A DNA stretch of 64,000 nt from Rhodopseudomonas sp. BAL398. Its GTDB lineage: Bacteria; Pseudomonadota; Alphaproteobacteria; Rhizobiales; Xanthobacteraceae. The notes below the pieces were generated by a model that worked only from the letters and a program-made list of their open reading frames with translations, was not told where the DNA came from and made no database searches. A program made the translations under genes and the position numbers. Each line of letters opens with the position of its first letter. Within the stretch, counting starts at the first letter, position 1. Positions 32,698 to 42,540 of this stretch are shown one piece after another. The DNA is taken from the NCBI RefSeq assembly GCF_033001325.1, contig NZ_CP133111.1, forward strand, positions 1,302,001-1,366,000. The letters run 5' to 3'.

Positions 32698-33546
32698 TCA
32701 CCAAACCATAAGACCGTGACCGACGCCATCCACCCCGCCCCGCAGCGCGCCGAACAGGACGGCGAACACCGCCGCCGCGACGTAGCCGTCGAGCCGATCG
32801 AGCAGTCCACCATGGCCGGGAATGATGTGACTGGAATCCTTGACGCCGAACTGCCGCTTTACCGCCGATTCGAACAGGTCGCCGAGCTGTGACACGGTCG
32901 AGAGAACCGCGGCAAGTATCAGAAGCGGCGCGAATTTTCCGAATCCGAAGGCGGCGAAGCCGGCCCCGATCGCCAGGCTGGCGACAAATCCGCCAATGGC
33001 ACCGGCCCAGGTCTTCTTCGGGCTGACCCGGGGCCACAATTTCGGGCCGCCAATGCCGCGGCCAGCAAAGTAGCCGCCGATATCGGTGACCCACACCACC
33101 AACAGGATCAGCATCAGCGCGACAAAACCATGGTCCGGATCGTTGCGCAGCAGAATTGAGGCAAACAGCGCCGCAGCGGCGTAGCAAAAGCCGGTCACGG
33201 CCCAGCGCCGCGGCGCCGGGGTCGACAATCCGACCGCCACCAGTCCGATGGCGATTGCGGCAAGCGAGGCATCGAGCCGGGCCAGCGCGAGACCGATCCC
33301 GCCCCCCGCCAGCGCAAGACTCCCGGTACCGATCAAAGGCCAGTTTTTGCCGGCACCGACCACGGTCAGCCATTCGACATAGAGCCCGATCGCCACCAGC
33401 GTCACCAGGATCGCCCAGGGCCAGCCTCCGATATAGGCCAAAGCGACCGACCCCGGCGCCAGCACCAGGGCGGTGCCCACGCGCATCAACAGGTTTCGCG
33501 AACCTTGCTCGGCCGCCGGCGCTGGCGCCGCGTTGTCCTGGTTCAC
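32698..33546 (-). CDS. cdsA: Phosphatidate cytidylyltransferase
   Basis: CdsA makes CDP-diacylglycerol, the precursor of all phospholipids, at the inner membrane. The roughly 282-residue protein has about eight hydrophobic segments. The family signature near the C-terminus includes [20 protein letters not shown] and [14 protein letters not shown]. No ATG is available. GTG at 33546 is used here; GTG at 33555 overlaps the uppS stop as GTGA and is equally possible. AGGA lies 11 or 2 bases before them. Translation is coupled to uppS. Confidence 0.93.
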   Translation of the reverse strand: MNQDNAAPAPAAEQGSRNLLMRVGTALVLAPGSVALAYIGGWPWAILVTLVAIGLYVEWLTVVGAGKNWPLIGTGSLALAGGGIGLALARLDASLAAIAIGLVAVGLSTPAPRRWAVTGFCYAAAALFASILLRNDPDHGFVALMLILLVVWVTDIGGYFAGRGIGGPKLWPRVSPKKTWAGAIGGFVASLAIGAGFAAFGFGKFAPLLILAAVLSTVSQLGDLFESAVKRQFGVKDSSHIIPGHGGLLDRLDGYVAAAVFAVLFGALRGGVDGVGHGLMVW

Positions 33547-33551
33547 GCCCG

Positions 33552-34310
33552 TCACGATCCTGTTTTCGCGGCCAGCCCGCCGAATCGGCGCTCCCGCCTT
33601 GCATATTCGGCGATCGCGCTTTCCAGCGCGGCCTTGTCGAAATCCGGCCAATGAATCGGCACGAACACCAGTTCACTGTACGCCGCCTGCCACATCAGGA
33701 AATTCGACAATCGTTGCTCGCCGCTGGTGCGGATGATCAGGTCAGGATCCGGAATCTCCGGCGCATCGAGATATCGCCCCAGGGTTTCGACGTCGATGCT
33801 GGCGGGATCGCGCGTTCCCGCCGCGACCTCCCGCGCCAGACGCTGCGCGGCGTTGGCGATCTCCTGCCGCGAGCCGTAATTGAAGGCGACGACGAGATTG
33901 AGCTTGGTGTTGTTGCGGGTCAGCTCCTGCGCTTCGTCGAGCAAGGCGCACAAATCGCGCTCCAGCCCCTCGCGTTCGCCGATCACCCGGACTCGCACCC
34001 CGTCGCGATGCAACGACGCCAGATCGTTGCGGATGAAGCGCCGCAGCAGGCCGAACAGGTCGCCGATCTCGGTCGCCGGCCGCGACCAGTTTTCCGAACT
34101 GAACGAGAAGATCGTCAAATAGCGGATGCCGAGCTCATTGGCGCCGCGGACCACGCGGCGCAGCGCCTCGACGCCGCGGCGGTGCCCCTCGGCCCGCGGA
34201 AGACCTCTGGCTGCCGCCCAGCGTCCATTGCCGTCCATGATAATGGCGACATGCGCGGGCGTCTCGGACAGGTCCGATCGGTCAGGCGCGGGCGCGGCAG
34301 CGTTCGACAT
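33552..34310 (-). CDS. uppS: Undecaprenyl diphosphate synthase
   Basis: UppS extends farnesyl diphosphate to the C55 carrier lipid for wall and polysaccharide synthesis. The 252-residue cis-prenyltransferase has the catalytic aspartate in [17 protein letters not shown]. The region [11 protein letters not shown] and the conserved [19 protein letters not shown] are also present. An approximately 18-residue N-terminal extension precedes the core. It precedes cdsA with a 4-base-type overlap. The 241 bases between frr and uppS hold no gene. Confidence 0.96.
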   Translation of the reverse strand: MSNAAAPAPDRSDLSETPAHVAIIMDGNGRWAAARGLPRAEGHRRGVEALRRVVRGANELGIRYLTIFSFSSENWSRPATEIGDLFGLLRRFIRNDLASLHRDGVRVRVIGEREGLERDLCALLDEAQELTRNNTKLNLVVAFNYGSRQEIANAAQRLAREVAAGTRDPASIDVETLGRYLDAPEIPDPDLIIRTSGEQRLSNFLMWQAAYSELVFVPIHWPDFDKAALESAIAEYARRERRFGGLAAKTGS

Positions 34311-34551
34311 AGGTCAATTCCCAAAGCGTGTTCCCGCGAAGAGGCTTCCCAATGGCCGCAAGAAATAGTCCAGATCAACGGGTTACGGAACTTGTCAGCG
34401 CGCCCCATCAGCGCCTTGATGGGCCTGTGAGCCACCCCGCGCGGCCAAGTCTGATTCCAGGCACGCTTAGACTGTATCGATTTCAAATTGCCCAAGCATG
34501 CCTTTTTGGGACGAATCGCGCCGCCGTGGCCGATCCCGTCAGTCGCCCAAC

Positions 34552-35106
34552 CTAAACCGTCAGAATTTCCTTTTCCTTGCTCGCGAGCAATTGGTCAATT
34601 TCGGAGATCGTGCTGTCGGTCGCCTTCTGCACCTCGCCGTCCAGCCGCTTCTGGTCGTCCTCGGAAATTTCGTGGGCCTTTTCGAGCTTCTTGATGGTGT
34701 CCAGACCGTCACGGCGCACATGACGCACCGCAACGCGGGCGGCCTCGGCGTATTTATGGGCGACCTTGACCAGTTCCTTGCGGCGCTCCTCGTTGAGTTC
34801 CGGAATCCGCAGCCGCAGCACGGTGCCTTCGGTGGCCGGGCTGAGGCCGAGATTGGAATCGACGATCGCCTTCTCCACCGCCTTCACCATCGACTTGTCC
34901 CAGACCTGGACCGACAGCAGCCGCGGCTCCGGCACGCTCACGGTCGCCAGCTGATTCAGCGGCATATGGCTGCCATAGGCCTCGACCTGAACCGGCTCCA
35001 GCATCGAGGACGCCGCGCGGCCGGTTCGCAGGCCGCCGAGCTCATGCTTCAGCGCCGATGTGGCGCCGTCCATCCGGCGCTTCAAATCATTGATGTCGAA
35101 TGGCAT
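34552..35106 (-). CDS. frr: Ribosome recycling factor
   Basis: RRF, with EF-G, splits ribosomes after termination. The 184-residue protein begins [15 protein letters not shown] and shows [20 protein letters not shown] and [36 protein letters not shown] near the middle is characteristic (here [20 protein letters not shown]). The start at 35106 is the family start; an ATG five codons upstream also exists. It is 53 bases after pyrH. Confidence 0.97.
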   Translation of the reverse strand: MPFDINDLKRRMDGATSALKHELGGLRTGRAASSMLEPVQVEAYGSHMPLNQLATVSVPEPRLLSVQVWDKSMVKAVEKAIVDSNLGLSPATEGTVLRLRIPELNEERRKELVKVAHKYAEAARVAVRHVRRDGLDTIKKLEKAHEISEDDQKRLDGEVQKATDSTISEIDQLLASKEKEILTV

Positions 35107-35159
35107 CCTACTCTCCTTCACAATTCTTATTCATTGATCGGGGCACGCGGCCACCGATG

Positions 35160-35876
35160 TCAGCCCGCCACGACGGTCGCGCGGCCTGCTCCACCGAGCA
35201 CCGCGCCAATCGAACCAGGCTCGGCGATCGAGAACACGATGATAGGCAGCGACGTCTCGCGGGCAAGCGCGAAAGCGGTCGCGTCCATGACCTTGTAGCC
35301 GCCTTGCAGCGCCTGGGAATGAGTCAGACTGTCGAACCGCGTCGCGGCGGGATCGAGCTTCGGATCGGCGCTGTAGACGCCATCGACATTGGTGGCCTTG
35401 AGCACCGCCTGGGCGCCGATTTCCGCGGCACGCAAGACCGCGGTGGTATCAGTCGTAAAGAATGGATTTCCGGTGCCGCCGGCGAGCAGGACGATCCGGC
35501 CCTCGGCGAGATAGCGCGCGGCCGCAGCCTGGGTGAACAATTCGCAGACTTCCGGCATCGACAGCGCCGACAAAGTCCGCGCCGATTGACCGTGCCGCTC
35601 CAGCGCTTCGGCGAGCGCCAGGCAATTCATCACCGTGGCGAGCATGCCCATGGTGTCGCCGGTGGTCCGCGAGACGCCACGCGACGAGACTTCGACGCCG
35701 CGAAAAATATTCCCGCCGCCGACCACAACGGCGATGTCGACGCCGAGCTGCCGGGCCGCAATCAGATCGCCGGCGACGCGGTCGATGGTGGGCTGGTCGA
35801 TGCCGTAGGACTGAGCCCCGGCGAAATATTCGCCCGACAGCTTGACCACGACGCGACGATAGACCGGCTCACCCAT
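35160..35876 (-). CDS. pyrH: UMP kinase
   Basis: PyrH phosphorylates UMP to UDP. The 238-residue amino acid kinase fold protein shows [16 protein letters not shown] and the binding loop [24 protein letters not shown]-type and DPA residues appear in [16 protein letters not shown]. The ATG at 35876 is used, ten codons after the first possible one. It lies in the rpsB-tsf-pyrH-frr series; a hairpin lies between tsf and pyrH. Confidence 0.97.
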   Translation of the reverse strand: MGEPVYRRVVVKLSGEYFAGAQSYGIDQPTIDRVAGDLIAARQLGVDIAVVVGGGNIFRGVEVSSRGVSRTTGDTMGMLATVMNCLALAEALERHGQSARTLSALSMPEVCELFTQAAAARYLAEGRIVLLAGGTGNPFFTTDTTAVLRAAEIGAQAVLKATNVDGVYSADPKLDPAATRFDSLTHSQALQGGYKVMDATAFALARETSLPIIVFSIAEPGSIGAVLGGAGRATVVAG

Positions 35877-35906
35877 GATGCGATCGGTTCCGTTCGAAGA
35901 GTGCAA

Positions 35907-35929
35907 CTCCCGGCCGCAGCGGCCGGGAG
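35907..35929 (-). terminator. Hairpin between tsf and pyrH
   Basis: CTCCCGGCC (35907-35915) and GGCCGGGAG (35921-35929) form a 9-bp GC-rich stem with a 5-base loop, 13 bases after tsf. On the minus strand TTGC follows, so the U-run is weak. It may attenuate transcription into pyrH rather than stop it. Confidence 0.45.
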
Positions 35930-35942
35930 ATCGTTTCCGCGA

Positions 35943-36869
35943 TTACTTCTGGCCGCTGACAGCCGCAACTTCGGCGGCGAAGTCGGAGGTCTGCTTTTCG
36001 ATGCCCTCACCGAGCGCGTAGCGCACGAAGCCGGTCAGCTTGATCGGCGCGCCGACCCTGCCTTCGGCTTCCTTCACCGCCTGCGCGACCGACTTGCCCT
36101 TTTCGTCATGGATGAACGCCTGCTCCATCAGGCAGACTTCCTTGAAGTAGGTCTTCAGGCCGTTCTCGACGATCTTTTCGATCATCGCCTCGGGCTTGCC
36201 CTGCTGCCGATACTTGTCGGCCATGACGTCCTTCTCGCGGCGCACCAGCTCCGGATCGAGGCCGGACGGATCGAGCGCCTGCGGGTTGGTGGCGGCGACA
36301 TGCATCGCCAGCTGCTTGCCGAGCGCGTTCAGCTCGTCGGTCTTGCCGGTGGATTCCAGCGCGACGATCACGCCCATCTTGCCGGCGCCATCGATCACCG
36401 CGTTATGCACGTAGCTCGCCACCACGCCATGCGTGACTTCGAGTTGGGCGGCGCGGCGCAGCGTCATGTTCTCGCCGATGGTGGCGATCGCGTCGGCGAT
36501 CGCGGCCGCGACGGTCGACGAGCCGACCGGTGCGGCATTGATCTTGTCGACGTCGGCGCCGACCTTCAGCGCCACCTGCGAGATCATCTTGACCAGGCCC
36601 TGGAACTGCTCGTTGCGGGCGACGAAATCGGTCTCGGAATTGACTTCCACGACGACGCCCTTGGTGCGCTCGGTCAGCGCGCCGATGAGGCCCTCGGCGG
36701 CGACGCGGCCGGCCTTCTTGGCGGCCTTCGACAGGCCCTTCTTGCGCAGCCAGTCGATCGCGGCATCCATGTTGCCGTCATTTTCGGTCAGCGCCTGCTT
36801 GCAATCCATCATGCCGACGCCAGTGGTCTCGCGAAGGTCCTTGACCATCGCAGCGGTAATCGTTGCCAT
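35943..36869 (-). CDS. tsf: Elongation factor Ts
   Basis: EF-Ts exchanges GDP for GTP on EF-Tu. The 308-residue protein has the N-terminal module [18 protein letters not shown] and [20 protein letters not shown]. The core has [20 protein letters not shown] and an [10 protein letters not shown] segment. The ATG at 36869 is the standard start. It is downstream of rpsB with 127 bases between, including a hairpin. Confidence 0.98.
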   Translation of the reverse strand: MATITAAMVKDLRETTGVGMMDCKQALTENDGNMDAAIDWLRKKGLSKAAKKAGRVAAEGLIGALTERTKGVVVEVNSETDFVARNEQFQGLVKMISQVALKVGADVDKINAAPVGSSTVAAAIADAIATIGENMTLRRAAQLEVTHGVVASYVHNAVIDGAGKMGVIVALESTGKTDELNALGKQLAMHVAATNPQALDPSGLDPELVRREKDVMADKYRQQGKPEAMIEKIVENGLKTYFKEVCLMEQAFIHDEKGKSVAQAVKEAEGRVGAPIKLTGFVRYALGEGIEKQTSDFAAEVAAVSGQK

Positions 36870-36961
36870 CGCTAATACGTCCTTTGCCTGTCAGGGCGAA
36901 CCCGGCGCAGCCACGGCCCGCGGTCCACCATCAGGAATTTATAGGAGATTTTGAAGACGGA

Positions 36962-36990
36962 ACGTTGCGGCCGGGGCCCGGCCGCAACGT
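36962..36990 (-). other. GC-rich hairpin between rpsB and tsf
   Basis: ACGTTGCGGCC (36962-36972) and GGCCGCAACGT (36980-36990) form an 11-bp perfect stem with a 7-base loop, starting 6 bases after the rpsB stop. No U-run follows on the minus strand. It is probably a partial terminator or a processing/stability hairpin that sets the rpsB to tsf ratio. Confidence 0.5.
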
Positions 36991-36996
36991 CGAGCG

Positions 36997-38001
36997 TTAT
37001 TCCGCTTCGGCGGTCATCGCCTTGGCCTGGGCAACCCAGGCATCGGCGCGGCTCGGCAGGCCGACCTCTTCGCCGATCTTCTGCGCATTGTCGTGATCCA
37101 GTTCGGCCAGCTGCCAGAAATGGAAGATGCCAAGATCGTTGAACTTCTTCTCGATCTCGCCGGACACACCGGTCAGCTTCTTGAGGTCATCGGCGGTGCC
37201 GCGCGGACCCGCAAGACCCTGGAACGCGACCGGCTCGGTCGCAACCACCACCGGGACGTCCTCGCGCAGCGGCTGCATCGCCGCGCCGAGATCCATGCCG
37301 GAATCGCCCTGGGCGCGCGAAATGCCGTCGATCACCGCGCGGGCGATCAGATCGCAATACAGCGTGATGGCGCGACCGGCATCGTCATTGCCGGGGACCA
37401 GATAGGTGATGCCCTTGGGGTCGCAATTGGTGTCGACGATCGCCGCCACCGGAATGCCGAGCCGCTGGGCCTCCTGGATCGCGATGTCTTCCTTGTTGGT
37501 ATCGATCACGAAGATCAGATCCGGCAGGCCGCCCATGTCCTTGATGCCGCCGAGCGAGCGATCGAGCTTGTCGCGCTCGCGCTGCAACGTCAGTCGCTCT
37601 TTTTTGGTGTAGGCGTTGGCGTCGCCGGAATTGAGCACCTCGTCGAGATGACGCAGCCGCTTGATCGATCCGGAAATCGTCTTCCAATTGGTCAGCGTGC
37701 CGCCGAGCCAGCGCGAATTGACGAAGTACTGCGCCGAGCGCTTGGCGGCTTCGGCGACGCCGTCCTGCGCCTGACGCTTGGTGCCGACGAACAGCACCCG
37801 GCCGCCCTTGGCGACGGTGTCACTGATCGCCTGCAGCGCGCGGTGCAGCAAAGGCACGGTCTGCGCCAGATCGATGATGTGAATGTTGTTGCGGGCGCCG
37901 AAGATGTACTCTGCCATCTTCGGATTCCAGCGGTGCGATTGGTGACCAAAGTGAACGCCAGCTTCGAGAAGCTGACGCATTGAAAATTCGGGTAGCGCCA
38001 T
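36997..38001 (-). CDS. rpsB: 30S ribosomal protein S2
   Basis: S2 binds the 30S head-body junction with S1. The 334-residue protein starts [20 protein letters not shown] and shows the S2 signature [20 protein letters not shown]. It has [20 protein letters not shown] and [13 protein letters not shown]. The length exceeds the E. coli protein by about 90 residues because of a C-terminal extension, usual in Rhizobiales. The ATG at 38001 is preceded by a typical leader and a promoter candidate at 38130-38157. Confidence 0.98.
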   Translation of the reverse strand: MALPEFSMRQLLEAGVHFGHQSHRWNPKMAEYIFGARNNIHIIDLAQTVPLLHRALQAISDTVAKGGRVLFVGTKRQAQDGVAEAAKRSAQYFVNSRWLGGTLTNWKTISGSIKRLRHLDEVLNSGDANAYTKKERLTLQRERDKLDRSLGGIKDMGGLPDLIFVIDTNKEDIAIQEAQRLGIPVAAIVDTNCDPKGITYLVPGNDDAGRAITLYCDLIARAVIDGISRAQGDSGMDLGAAMQPLREDVPVVVATEPVAFQGLAGPRGTADDLKKLTGVSGEIEKKFNDLGIFHFWQLAELDHDNAQKIGEEVGLPSRADAWVAQAKAMTAEAE

Positions 38002-38129
38002 CGTGATATTCTCCGGTTGGTTCCTCCGGAAGCGTGTGAGCAAACAAGCCTTGCTGCAGATAAGCCTGCAGCGCGGCCCGGATGCCACCGGACGGCGGTT
38101 AAGCCATGCTTCCGTGTGAGATGGCGCGG

Positions 38130-38157
38130 TATATAGCTGGATTCTGCGCAGAAGCAA
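38130..38157 (-). promoter_or_regulatory. Candidate rpsB promoter
   Basis: On the minus strand TTGCTT (38157-38152) and TATATA (38135-38130) are separated by 16 bases. It lies about 130 bases before the rpsB start codon in the 210-base gap after dnaE. The -10 matches sigma-70-type promoters well and the -35 is partial. Confidence 0.5.
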
Positions 38158-38211
38158 GGCAATCCGGCGTCTGCGCGGGCCGCAGACTCGACATTCACCC
38201 TGCCCGGCCGC

Positions 38212-41200
38212 TCACAGCGATTCGACGTGCTCGACGCCGCTGACCGCCTTGATCGCCCCGGCCACCTGCGGGGAGACCTGGAAGCGGCCCTTGAGCTCGA
38301 ATTCGACTTCGGTCAGCGGATCGAGCCGCAGCACGATCGCGACATTGCCGCCGGCCCCCATCGCGTCCGGCGCCTGCAAGCGTTTGGCTAGCGAATCCAA
38401 CGGCTTGGTGTCGCGCAGGAAGATCCGCAACCCCTTCTGGGTCTTGGCCGCGGCAGCATCCAGCGGCTCGGCATGCAGCACCCGGGCGCGAACATCCTCG
38501 CCCTGCAATTCGGCGCCGAGCTGCAGCAGCACCGCGGCACCGGGCTCCAGCACGTCGCGATATTGCGCCAGCCCTTCCGAGAACAGCACCGCCTCGAAAT
38601 GCCCGGTCGGGTCGGACAGGCCCATAATGCCCATCTTATTGCCGGTCTTGGTGCGCCGCTCCATCCGCGACACCACGGTGGCGGCGACCTTGCCGGCGGT
38701 GGCGCCGCTTTTCACCGCGCGGCAGAATTCGGCCCAGGACTGCACCCGCAGCCGCTTCAGCGCGGTGGCGTAATCGTCGAGCGGGTGGCCGGATAGAAAG
38801 AAACCGATGGCGTCATATTCGCGGCGCAGCTTCTCCGCCGGCAGCCAGGCCTCGATCTGCGGCAGCATGATGGTGGGCGCGTCGGCCATGCCGCCGAACA
38901 TGTCGTTCTGCCCCATGGTGGCGGCCTGGTGGCCGCGCTGGCAGGCCGCCAGGATCGCCTCGGCGCCGCCAAATACCCGGGCGCGGTTGGAATCCAGCGT
39001 GTCGAACGCACCCGCCGCCGCCAGGCTCTCGATCACCCGCTTGTTGATGGCGCGCGGATTCACCCGGGCGGCGAAATCCGCCAGCGAGGTAAAGGCCCCC
39101 TTCTCGCGCGCCGCGACGATCAGTTCGACCGCCTGGGCGCCGACGCCCTTCAGGCCGGCCAGCGCGTAATAGATGGTGCCGTTGCTGACCTCGAAGGTGG
39201 GGCCCGAATGGCTGACCGAGGGCGGCTCGACCTTGATGCCCAGCCGCTGCGCCTCGGCGCGGAATTCCGACAGCTTGTCGGTGTTGTGAATGTCGAGCGT
39301 CATCGACGCGGCGATGAATTCGACCGGATAATGCGCCTTCATATAGGCGGTCTGGTACGACACTAGCGCATAGGCCGCGGCGTGGCTCTTGTTGAAGCCG
39401 TAATCGGCGAATTTGGCCAACAGGTCGAAGATGGTATCGGCCTGGGCCTTGGTGACGTCATTCTTCATCGCGCCGGCGACGAAGATGGCGCGCTGCTTCT
39501 CCATCTCGGCGCGGATCTTCTTGCCCATCGCGCGGCGCAGCAAATCGGCTTCGCCGAGCGAGTAGCCGGCCATCACCTGGGCGATCTGCATCACCTGTTC
39601 CTGGTAGATGATGACGCCGAAGGTTTCCTTCAGAATCGGCTCCAGCATCGGATGCAGATATTCCGGCTCCTCGTCGCCGTGCTTGCGGGCGCAATAGGTC
39701 GGAATATTCGCCATCGGGCCCGGCCGATACAGCGCCACCAGCGCGATGATGTCCTCGAAACGGTCGGGCCGCATGTCGACCAGGGCCCGGCGCATGCCCT
39801 GGCTTTCCACCTGGAACACGCCGACCACGTCGCCCTTGGCCAGCATCTGGAAGCTCGTCGCGTCGTCGAGCGGCAGTGTCGGCAGATCGACCACGACGCC
39901 GCGCTGCTTCAACAGCTTCACAGCGACGTCGAGCACGGTCAGCGTCTTCAGGCCAAGGAAGTCGAATTTGACCAGCCCCGCGGGCTCGACCCATTTCATG
40001 TTGAACTGGGTCACCGGCATGTCGGATTTCGGATCGCGATACAGCGGCACCAGCTCGCTCAGCGGCCGGTCGCCGATGACGATGCCGGCGGCGTGGGTCG
40101 AGGCGTGGCGGGTCAGGCCCTCGAGCCGCTGCGCGATGTCGAAGGCCCGCGCCACCACCGCGTCCTCGTCGCGAAACGCCTGCAGCTTCGGTTCGCTTTC
40201 GATCGCCTGCTTCAGCGACACCGGCGCCGCAGGATTTTGCGGCACCAGCTTGGTCAATTTATCGACCTGGCCATAGGGCATCTGCAGCACGCGGCCGACG
40301 TCGCGCAGCACACCGCGGGCCTGCAGCGTGCCGAAGGTGATGATCTGCGCCACCTGGTCGCGGCCGTAGCGCTCCTGCACGTAAGTAATGACTTCGCCGC
40401 GGCGGTCCTGACAGAAATCGATGTCGAAATCCGGCATCGAGACGCGTTCCGGATTGAGGAAGCGCTCGAACAGCAGGCCGAAGCGGATTGGATCGAGATC
40501 GGTGATGGTCAGCACATAGGCGACCAGCGATCCGGCGCCGGAGCCGCGGCCCGGGCCGACCGGAATGCCCTGGGCCTTGGCCCATTTGATGAAGTCGGAC
40601 ACGATCAGGAAGTAGCCGGCGTAGTTCATCCGGGTGATGACGTCGAGTTCGAACGCCAGCCGGGCGCGGTAGTCCTCCTCGGTCATGCCTTGCGACACGC
40701 CATGCACCTTGAGCCGGTTGCGCAGCCCCTCCTCGGCCTGGGCCCGCAACACATCGACTTCGCCGCTCGCGGCAGCCGCGGCGTCGGAATCGGCGCCGAC
40801 GGTGAAGCGCGGCAGGATCGGCTTGTGGGTGCGCGGCCGGAATGCGCAGCGTTCGGCGATCTCCACCGTGGAGGCCAGCGCCTCCGGCAGGTCGGCGAAC
40901 AGCACCGCCATTTCGGCCCGGGTCTTGAAGCGATGATCGGGCGTGAGCTGCGGCCGATCGGATTCGGCGACCAGCCGCCCGGCCGCGATGCAGAGCAAGG
41001 CGTCATGGGCCTCGAAATCGTCGGCGGCGGCAAAATGCGGCTCGTTGGTCGCGACCAGCGGCAGGCCCTTGGCATAGGCCAGATCGATCAGGCCGGCTTC
41101 GGCGCGGCGCTCATTGTCGGTGCCGTGGCGCTGCAACTCGACATAGAGCCGGTCGCCGAACATCTGCGCCAGCCGGTCGCAGCGCAGCGCCGCCAACCCC

Positions 41201-41661
41201 GCCTGATCGGCATTGAGCGCGAGCGCGATCGGCCCTTCCGGACCGCCGGTCAGCGCGATCACGTCTTCGGCCTCGCCTTGCAGCCACTCGAATTTGATAT
41301 GCGGCGCCTGATGGATCGGCGTCTCCAGAAACGCCCGCGAATTCAGCTTCATCAGGCTGCGATAGCCACGCTCGCGGGTCGCCAGCAGCACGATGCGCGC
41401 CGGTGCCAGCGCATTGCGGGCATTGGGGTCCTGGTCGCCGAAATCGATCGCCAATTCGCAGCCGACGATCGGCTGAATGCCGTAACCGGCGAGCTTTTCA
41501 GAAAATTCCAGCGCGCCGAACATGTTGTCGGTATCGGTCAAGGCCAGCGCCGGCTGCCGATCGGCCTTGGCCAATTCAGCCAGCCGCTGAACTTTCATCG
41601 AGCCCTTCAGCAGCGAATAGGCTGAATGAACGTGCAGATGGACGAATCCGGCATTGGTCAT
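38212..41661 (-). CDS. dnaE: DNA polymerase III alpha subunit
   Basis: DnaE is the replicative polymerase subunit. The 1149-residue protein opens with the PHP domain, FVHLHVHSAYSLLKGSM. The palm has GPGRGSGAGSLVAY and the catalytic aspartates in MPDFDIDFCQDRRGE. Fingers and little finger segments follow (THAAGIVIG; RPGPMANIPTY; YQEQVMQIAQVMAGYSL). The C-terminal OB-fold and tail are present. Length fits DnaE1 rather than the SOS paralogue DnaE2. It lies 191 bases downstream of the small SOS gene, same strand. Possible read-through is unproven. Confidence 0.98.
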   Translation of the reverse strand: MTNAGFVHLHVHSAYSLLKGSMKVQRLAELAKADRQPALALTDTDNMFGALEFSEKLAGYGIQPIVGCELAIDFGDQDPNARNALAPARIVLLATRERGYRSLMKLNSRAFLETPIHQAPHIKFEWLQGEAEDVIALTGGPEGPIALALNADQAGLAALRCDRLAQMFGDRLYVELQRHGTDNERRAEAGLIDLAYAKGLPLVATNEPHFAAADDFEAHDALLCIAAGRLVAESDRPQLTPDHRFKTRAEMAVLFADLPEALASTVEIAERCAFRPRTHKPILPRFTVGADSDAAAAASGEVDVLRAQAEEGLRNRLKVHGVSQGMTEEDYRARLAFELDVITRMNYAGYFLIVSDFIKWAKAQGIPVGPGRGSGAGSLVAYVLTITDLDPIRFGLLFERFLNPERVSMPDFDIDFCQDRRGEVITYVQERYGRDQVAQIITFGTLQARGVLRDVGRVLQMPYGQVDKLTKLVPQNPAAPVSLKQAIESEPKLQAFRDEDAVVARAFDIAQRLEGLTRHASTHAAGIVIGDRPLSELVPLYRDPKSDMPVTQFNMKWVEPAGLVKFDFLGLKTLTVLDVAVKLLKQRGVVVDLPTLPLDDATSFQMLAKGDVVGVFQVESQGMRRALVDMRPDRFEDIIALVALYRPGPMANIPTYCARKHGDEEPEYLHPMLEPILKETFGVIIYQEQVMQIAQVMAGYSLGEADLLRRAMGKKIRAEMEKQRAIFVAGAMKNDVTKAQADTIFDLLAKFADYGFNKSHAAAYALVSYQTAYMKAHYPVEFIAASMTLDIHNTDKLSEFRAEAQRLGIKVEPPSVSHSGPTFEVSNGTIYYALAGLKGVGAQAVELIVAAREKGAFTSLADFAARVNPRAINKRVIESLAAAGAFDTLDSNRARVFGGAEAILAACQRGHQAATMGQNDMFGGMADAPTIMLPQIEAWLPAEKLRREYDAIGFFLSGHPLDDYATALKRLRVQSWAEFCRAVKSGATAGKVAATVVSRMERRTKTGNKMGIMGLSDPTGHFEAVLFSEGLAQYRDVLEPGAAVLLQLGAELQGEDVRARVLHAEPLDAAAAKTQKGLRIFLRDTKPLDSLAKRLQAPDAMGAGGNVAIVLRLDPLTEVEFELKGRFQVSPQVAGAIKAVSGVEHVESL

Positions 41662-41852
41662 TGGCGCGACAACGATTTCACGGGATCAGGTTATGGGACC
41701 GGCCGGCGCGGAACCCGCAACCGACTCGGCCCCATGGTGCGTCTGACAGCCGGCACTGTCCATGCAGAACTGGCCCGGCGGCCGAACGCGCCGGCTTATC
41801 CCCAAGGGGACGCGCCGGGACCTTCCGTCACCTCGCGCTCGAGCGACGGACT

Positions 41853-41951
41853 TTAGAGCTGTGGAATGACTTGCGCCCAGACTGCGATCATTCCGACGAA
41901 AAGCACGATCGACGCCAGCGCCGCCGCTTCTTCCACGAACGTCTTCAACAT
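41853..41951 (-). CDS. 32-residue SOS-controlled membrane peptide
   Basis: A 33-codon frame (ATG to TAA) gives a product starting MLKTFVEE and ending AQVIPQL. Its middle, AAALASIVLFVGMIAVWA, is long enough for one inner-membrane helix. The start codon has AGGGAGGTGG a few bases upstream, an almost ideal ribosome binding site. Two perfect LexA boxes overlap a TTGACT promoter 20-60 bases before it (41971-42012). The design resembles SidA and DidA, the small SOS division inhibitors of Caulobacter, although homology is not shown. It is too short for ordinary gene callers. Downstream on the same strand is dnaE. Confidence 0.82.
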   Translation of the reverse strand: MLKTFVEEAAALASIVLFVGMIAVWAQVIPQL

Positions 41952-41970
41952 CTTCCACCTCCCTGGCCTA

Positions 41971-42012
41971 GAACATAAAGAGAACATTGTTCTCTCTTCG
42001 TTCTGGAGTCAA
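41971..42012 (-). promoter_or_regulatory. SOS promoter with two perfect LexA boxes
   Basis: GAAC (41971-41974)-N7-GAAC (41982-41985) and GTTC (41989-41992)-N7-GTTC (42000-42003) are both perfect alphaproteobacterial SOS boxes. They mirror each other around the palindrome GAACATTGTTC. On the minus strand a -35 TTGACT (42012-42007) is followed 17 bases on by a weak -10 CAATGT (41989-41984). The boxes thus cover the spacer and -10, ideal for repression. Confidence 0.88.
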
Positions 42013-42171
42013 GCGGGCTTTTGGTGCGCGCCGAGAATGGCTGACAAAGTGTAAATCCGGCCGGCGCCAGGCCGATGGCTCCTGCGCGGCGAAGTGAGTT
42101 GACGCGGCGCATCAGGCGCGGCTTGGTCGGGTTTGGACGTCAGATTCGGCGATAGCCGAGCGGAGGATAAG

Positions 42172-42435
42172 ATGCGTGCTGCACTTTTTGCGTTGCTGGC
42201 GCTCGGCGCCGTTTCGGCGCTGGACACGACGCCGGCCGAAGCAAGGGACTACCCGTTCTGCATCAAGGGACAGAACTATGACCAGACGCTGGGCGACTGC
42301 AGCTTCATGACCTATGCGCAGTGTCAGGCGACGGCCTCGGGACGGCTGGCCTATTGCGATGCCAATCCGTATTTTGAGGCTTATGTTGAGCCGGCGCCGC
42401 GGATTCGCCACCAGCGTCGGCACCGCCGCGACTGA
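42172..42435 (+). CDS. DUF3551 family secreted small protein (first of two)
   Basis: An 87-residue protein with signal peptide MRAALFALLALGAVSALDTT and probable cleavage near PAEARDYPF. The mature part has four cysteines, with GDCSFMTYAQCQATASGRL as the DUF3551 signature and YCDANPYF. It ends in an Arg/His-rich tail. DUF3551 proteins are small periplasmic proteins of unknown function, expanded in Bradyrhizobium and Rhodopseudomonas. ATG at 42172 follows GGAGGA. It is divergent from the SOS peptide; the second copy follows 105 bases on. Confidence 0.85.
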   Translation: MRAALFALLALGAVSALDTTPAEARDYPFCIKGQNYDQTLGDCSFMTYAQCQATASGRLAYCDANPYFEAYVEPAPRIRHQRRHRRD

Positions 42436-42540
42436 TCCGCAGGATAGTTTGCTTGCGGTTGCGGTTTTCCGGAACGGTGCTGGTTTGTTGGCGTTGCGTC
42501 GAGGCGGTGGCCCGACCGAATTGGTCGAATGGAGGTATCA

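Noticed and set aside
34311-34551. Possible gene or RNA between frr and uppS
   Set aside because: Short frames here have no ribosome site or family character; a 7-bp hairpin (34404-34423) is too weak to call an RNA.
39382-41625. 747-codon plus-strand frame over dnaE
   Set aside because: Antisense shadow of dnaE, rich in Arg, His and Asp as is typical for such frames.
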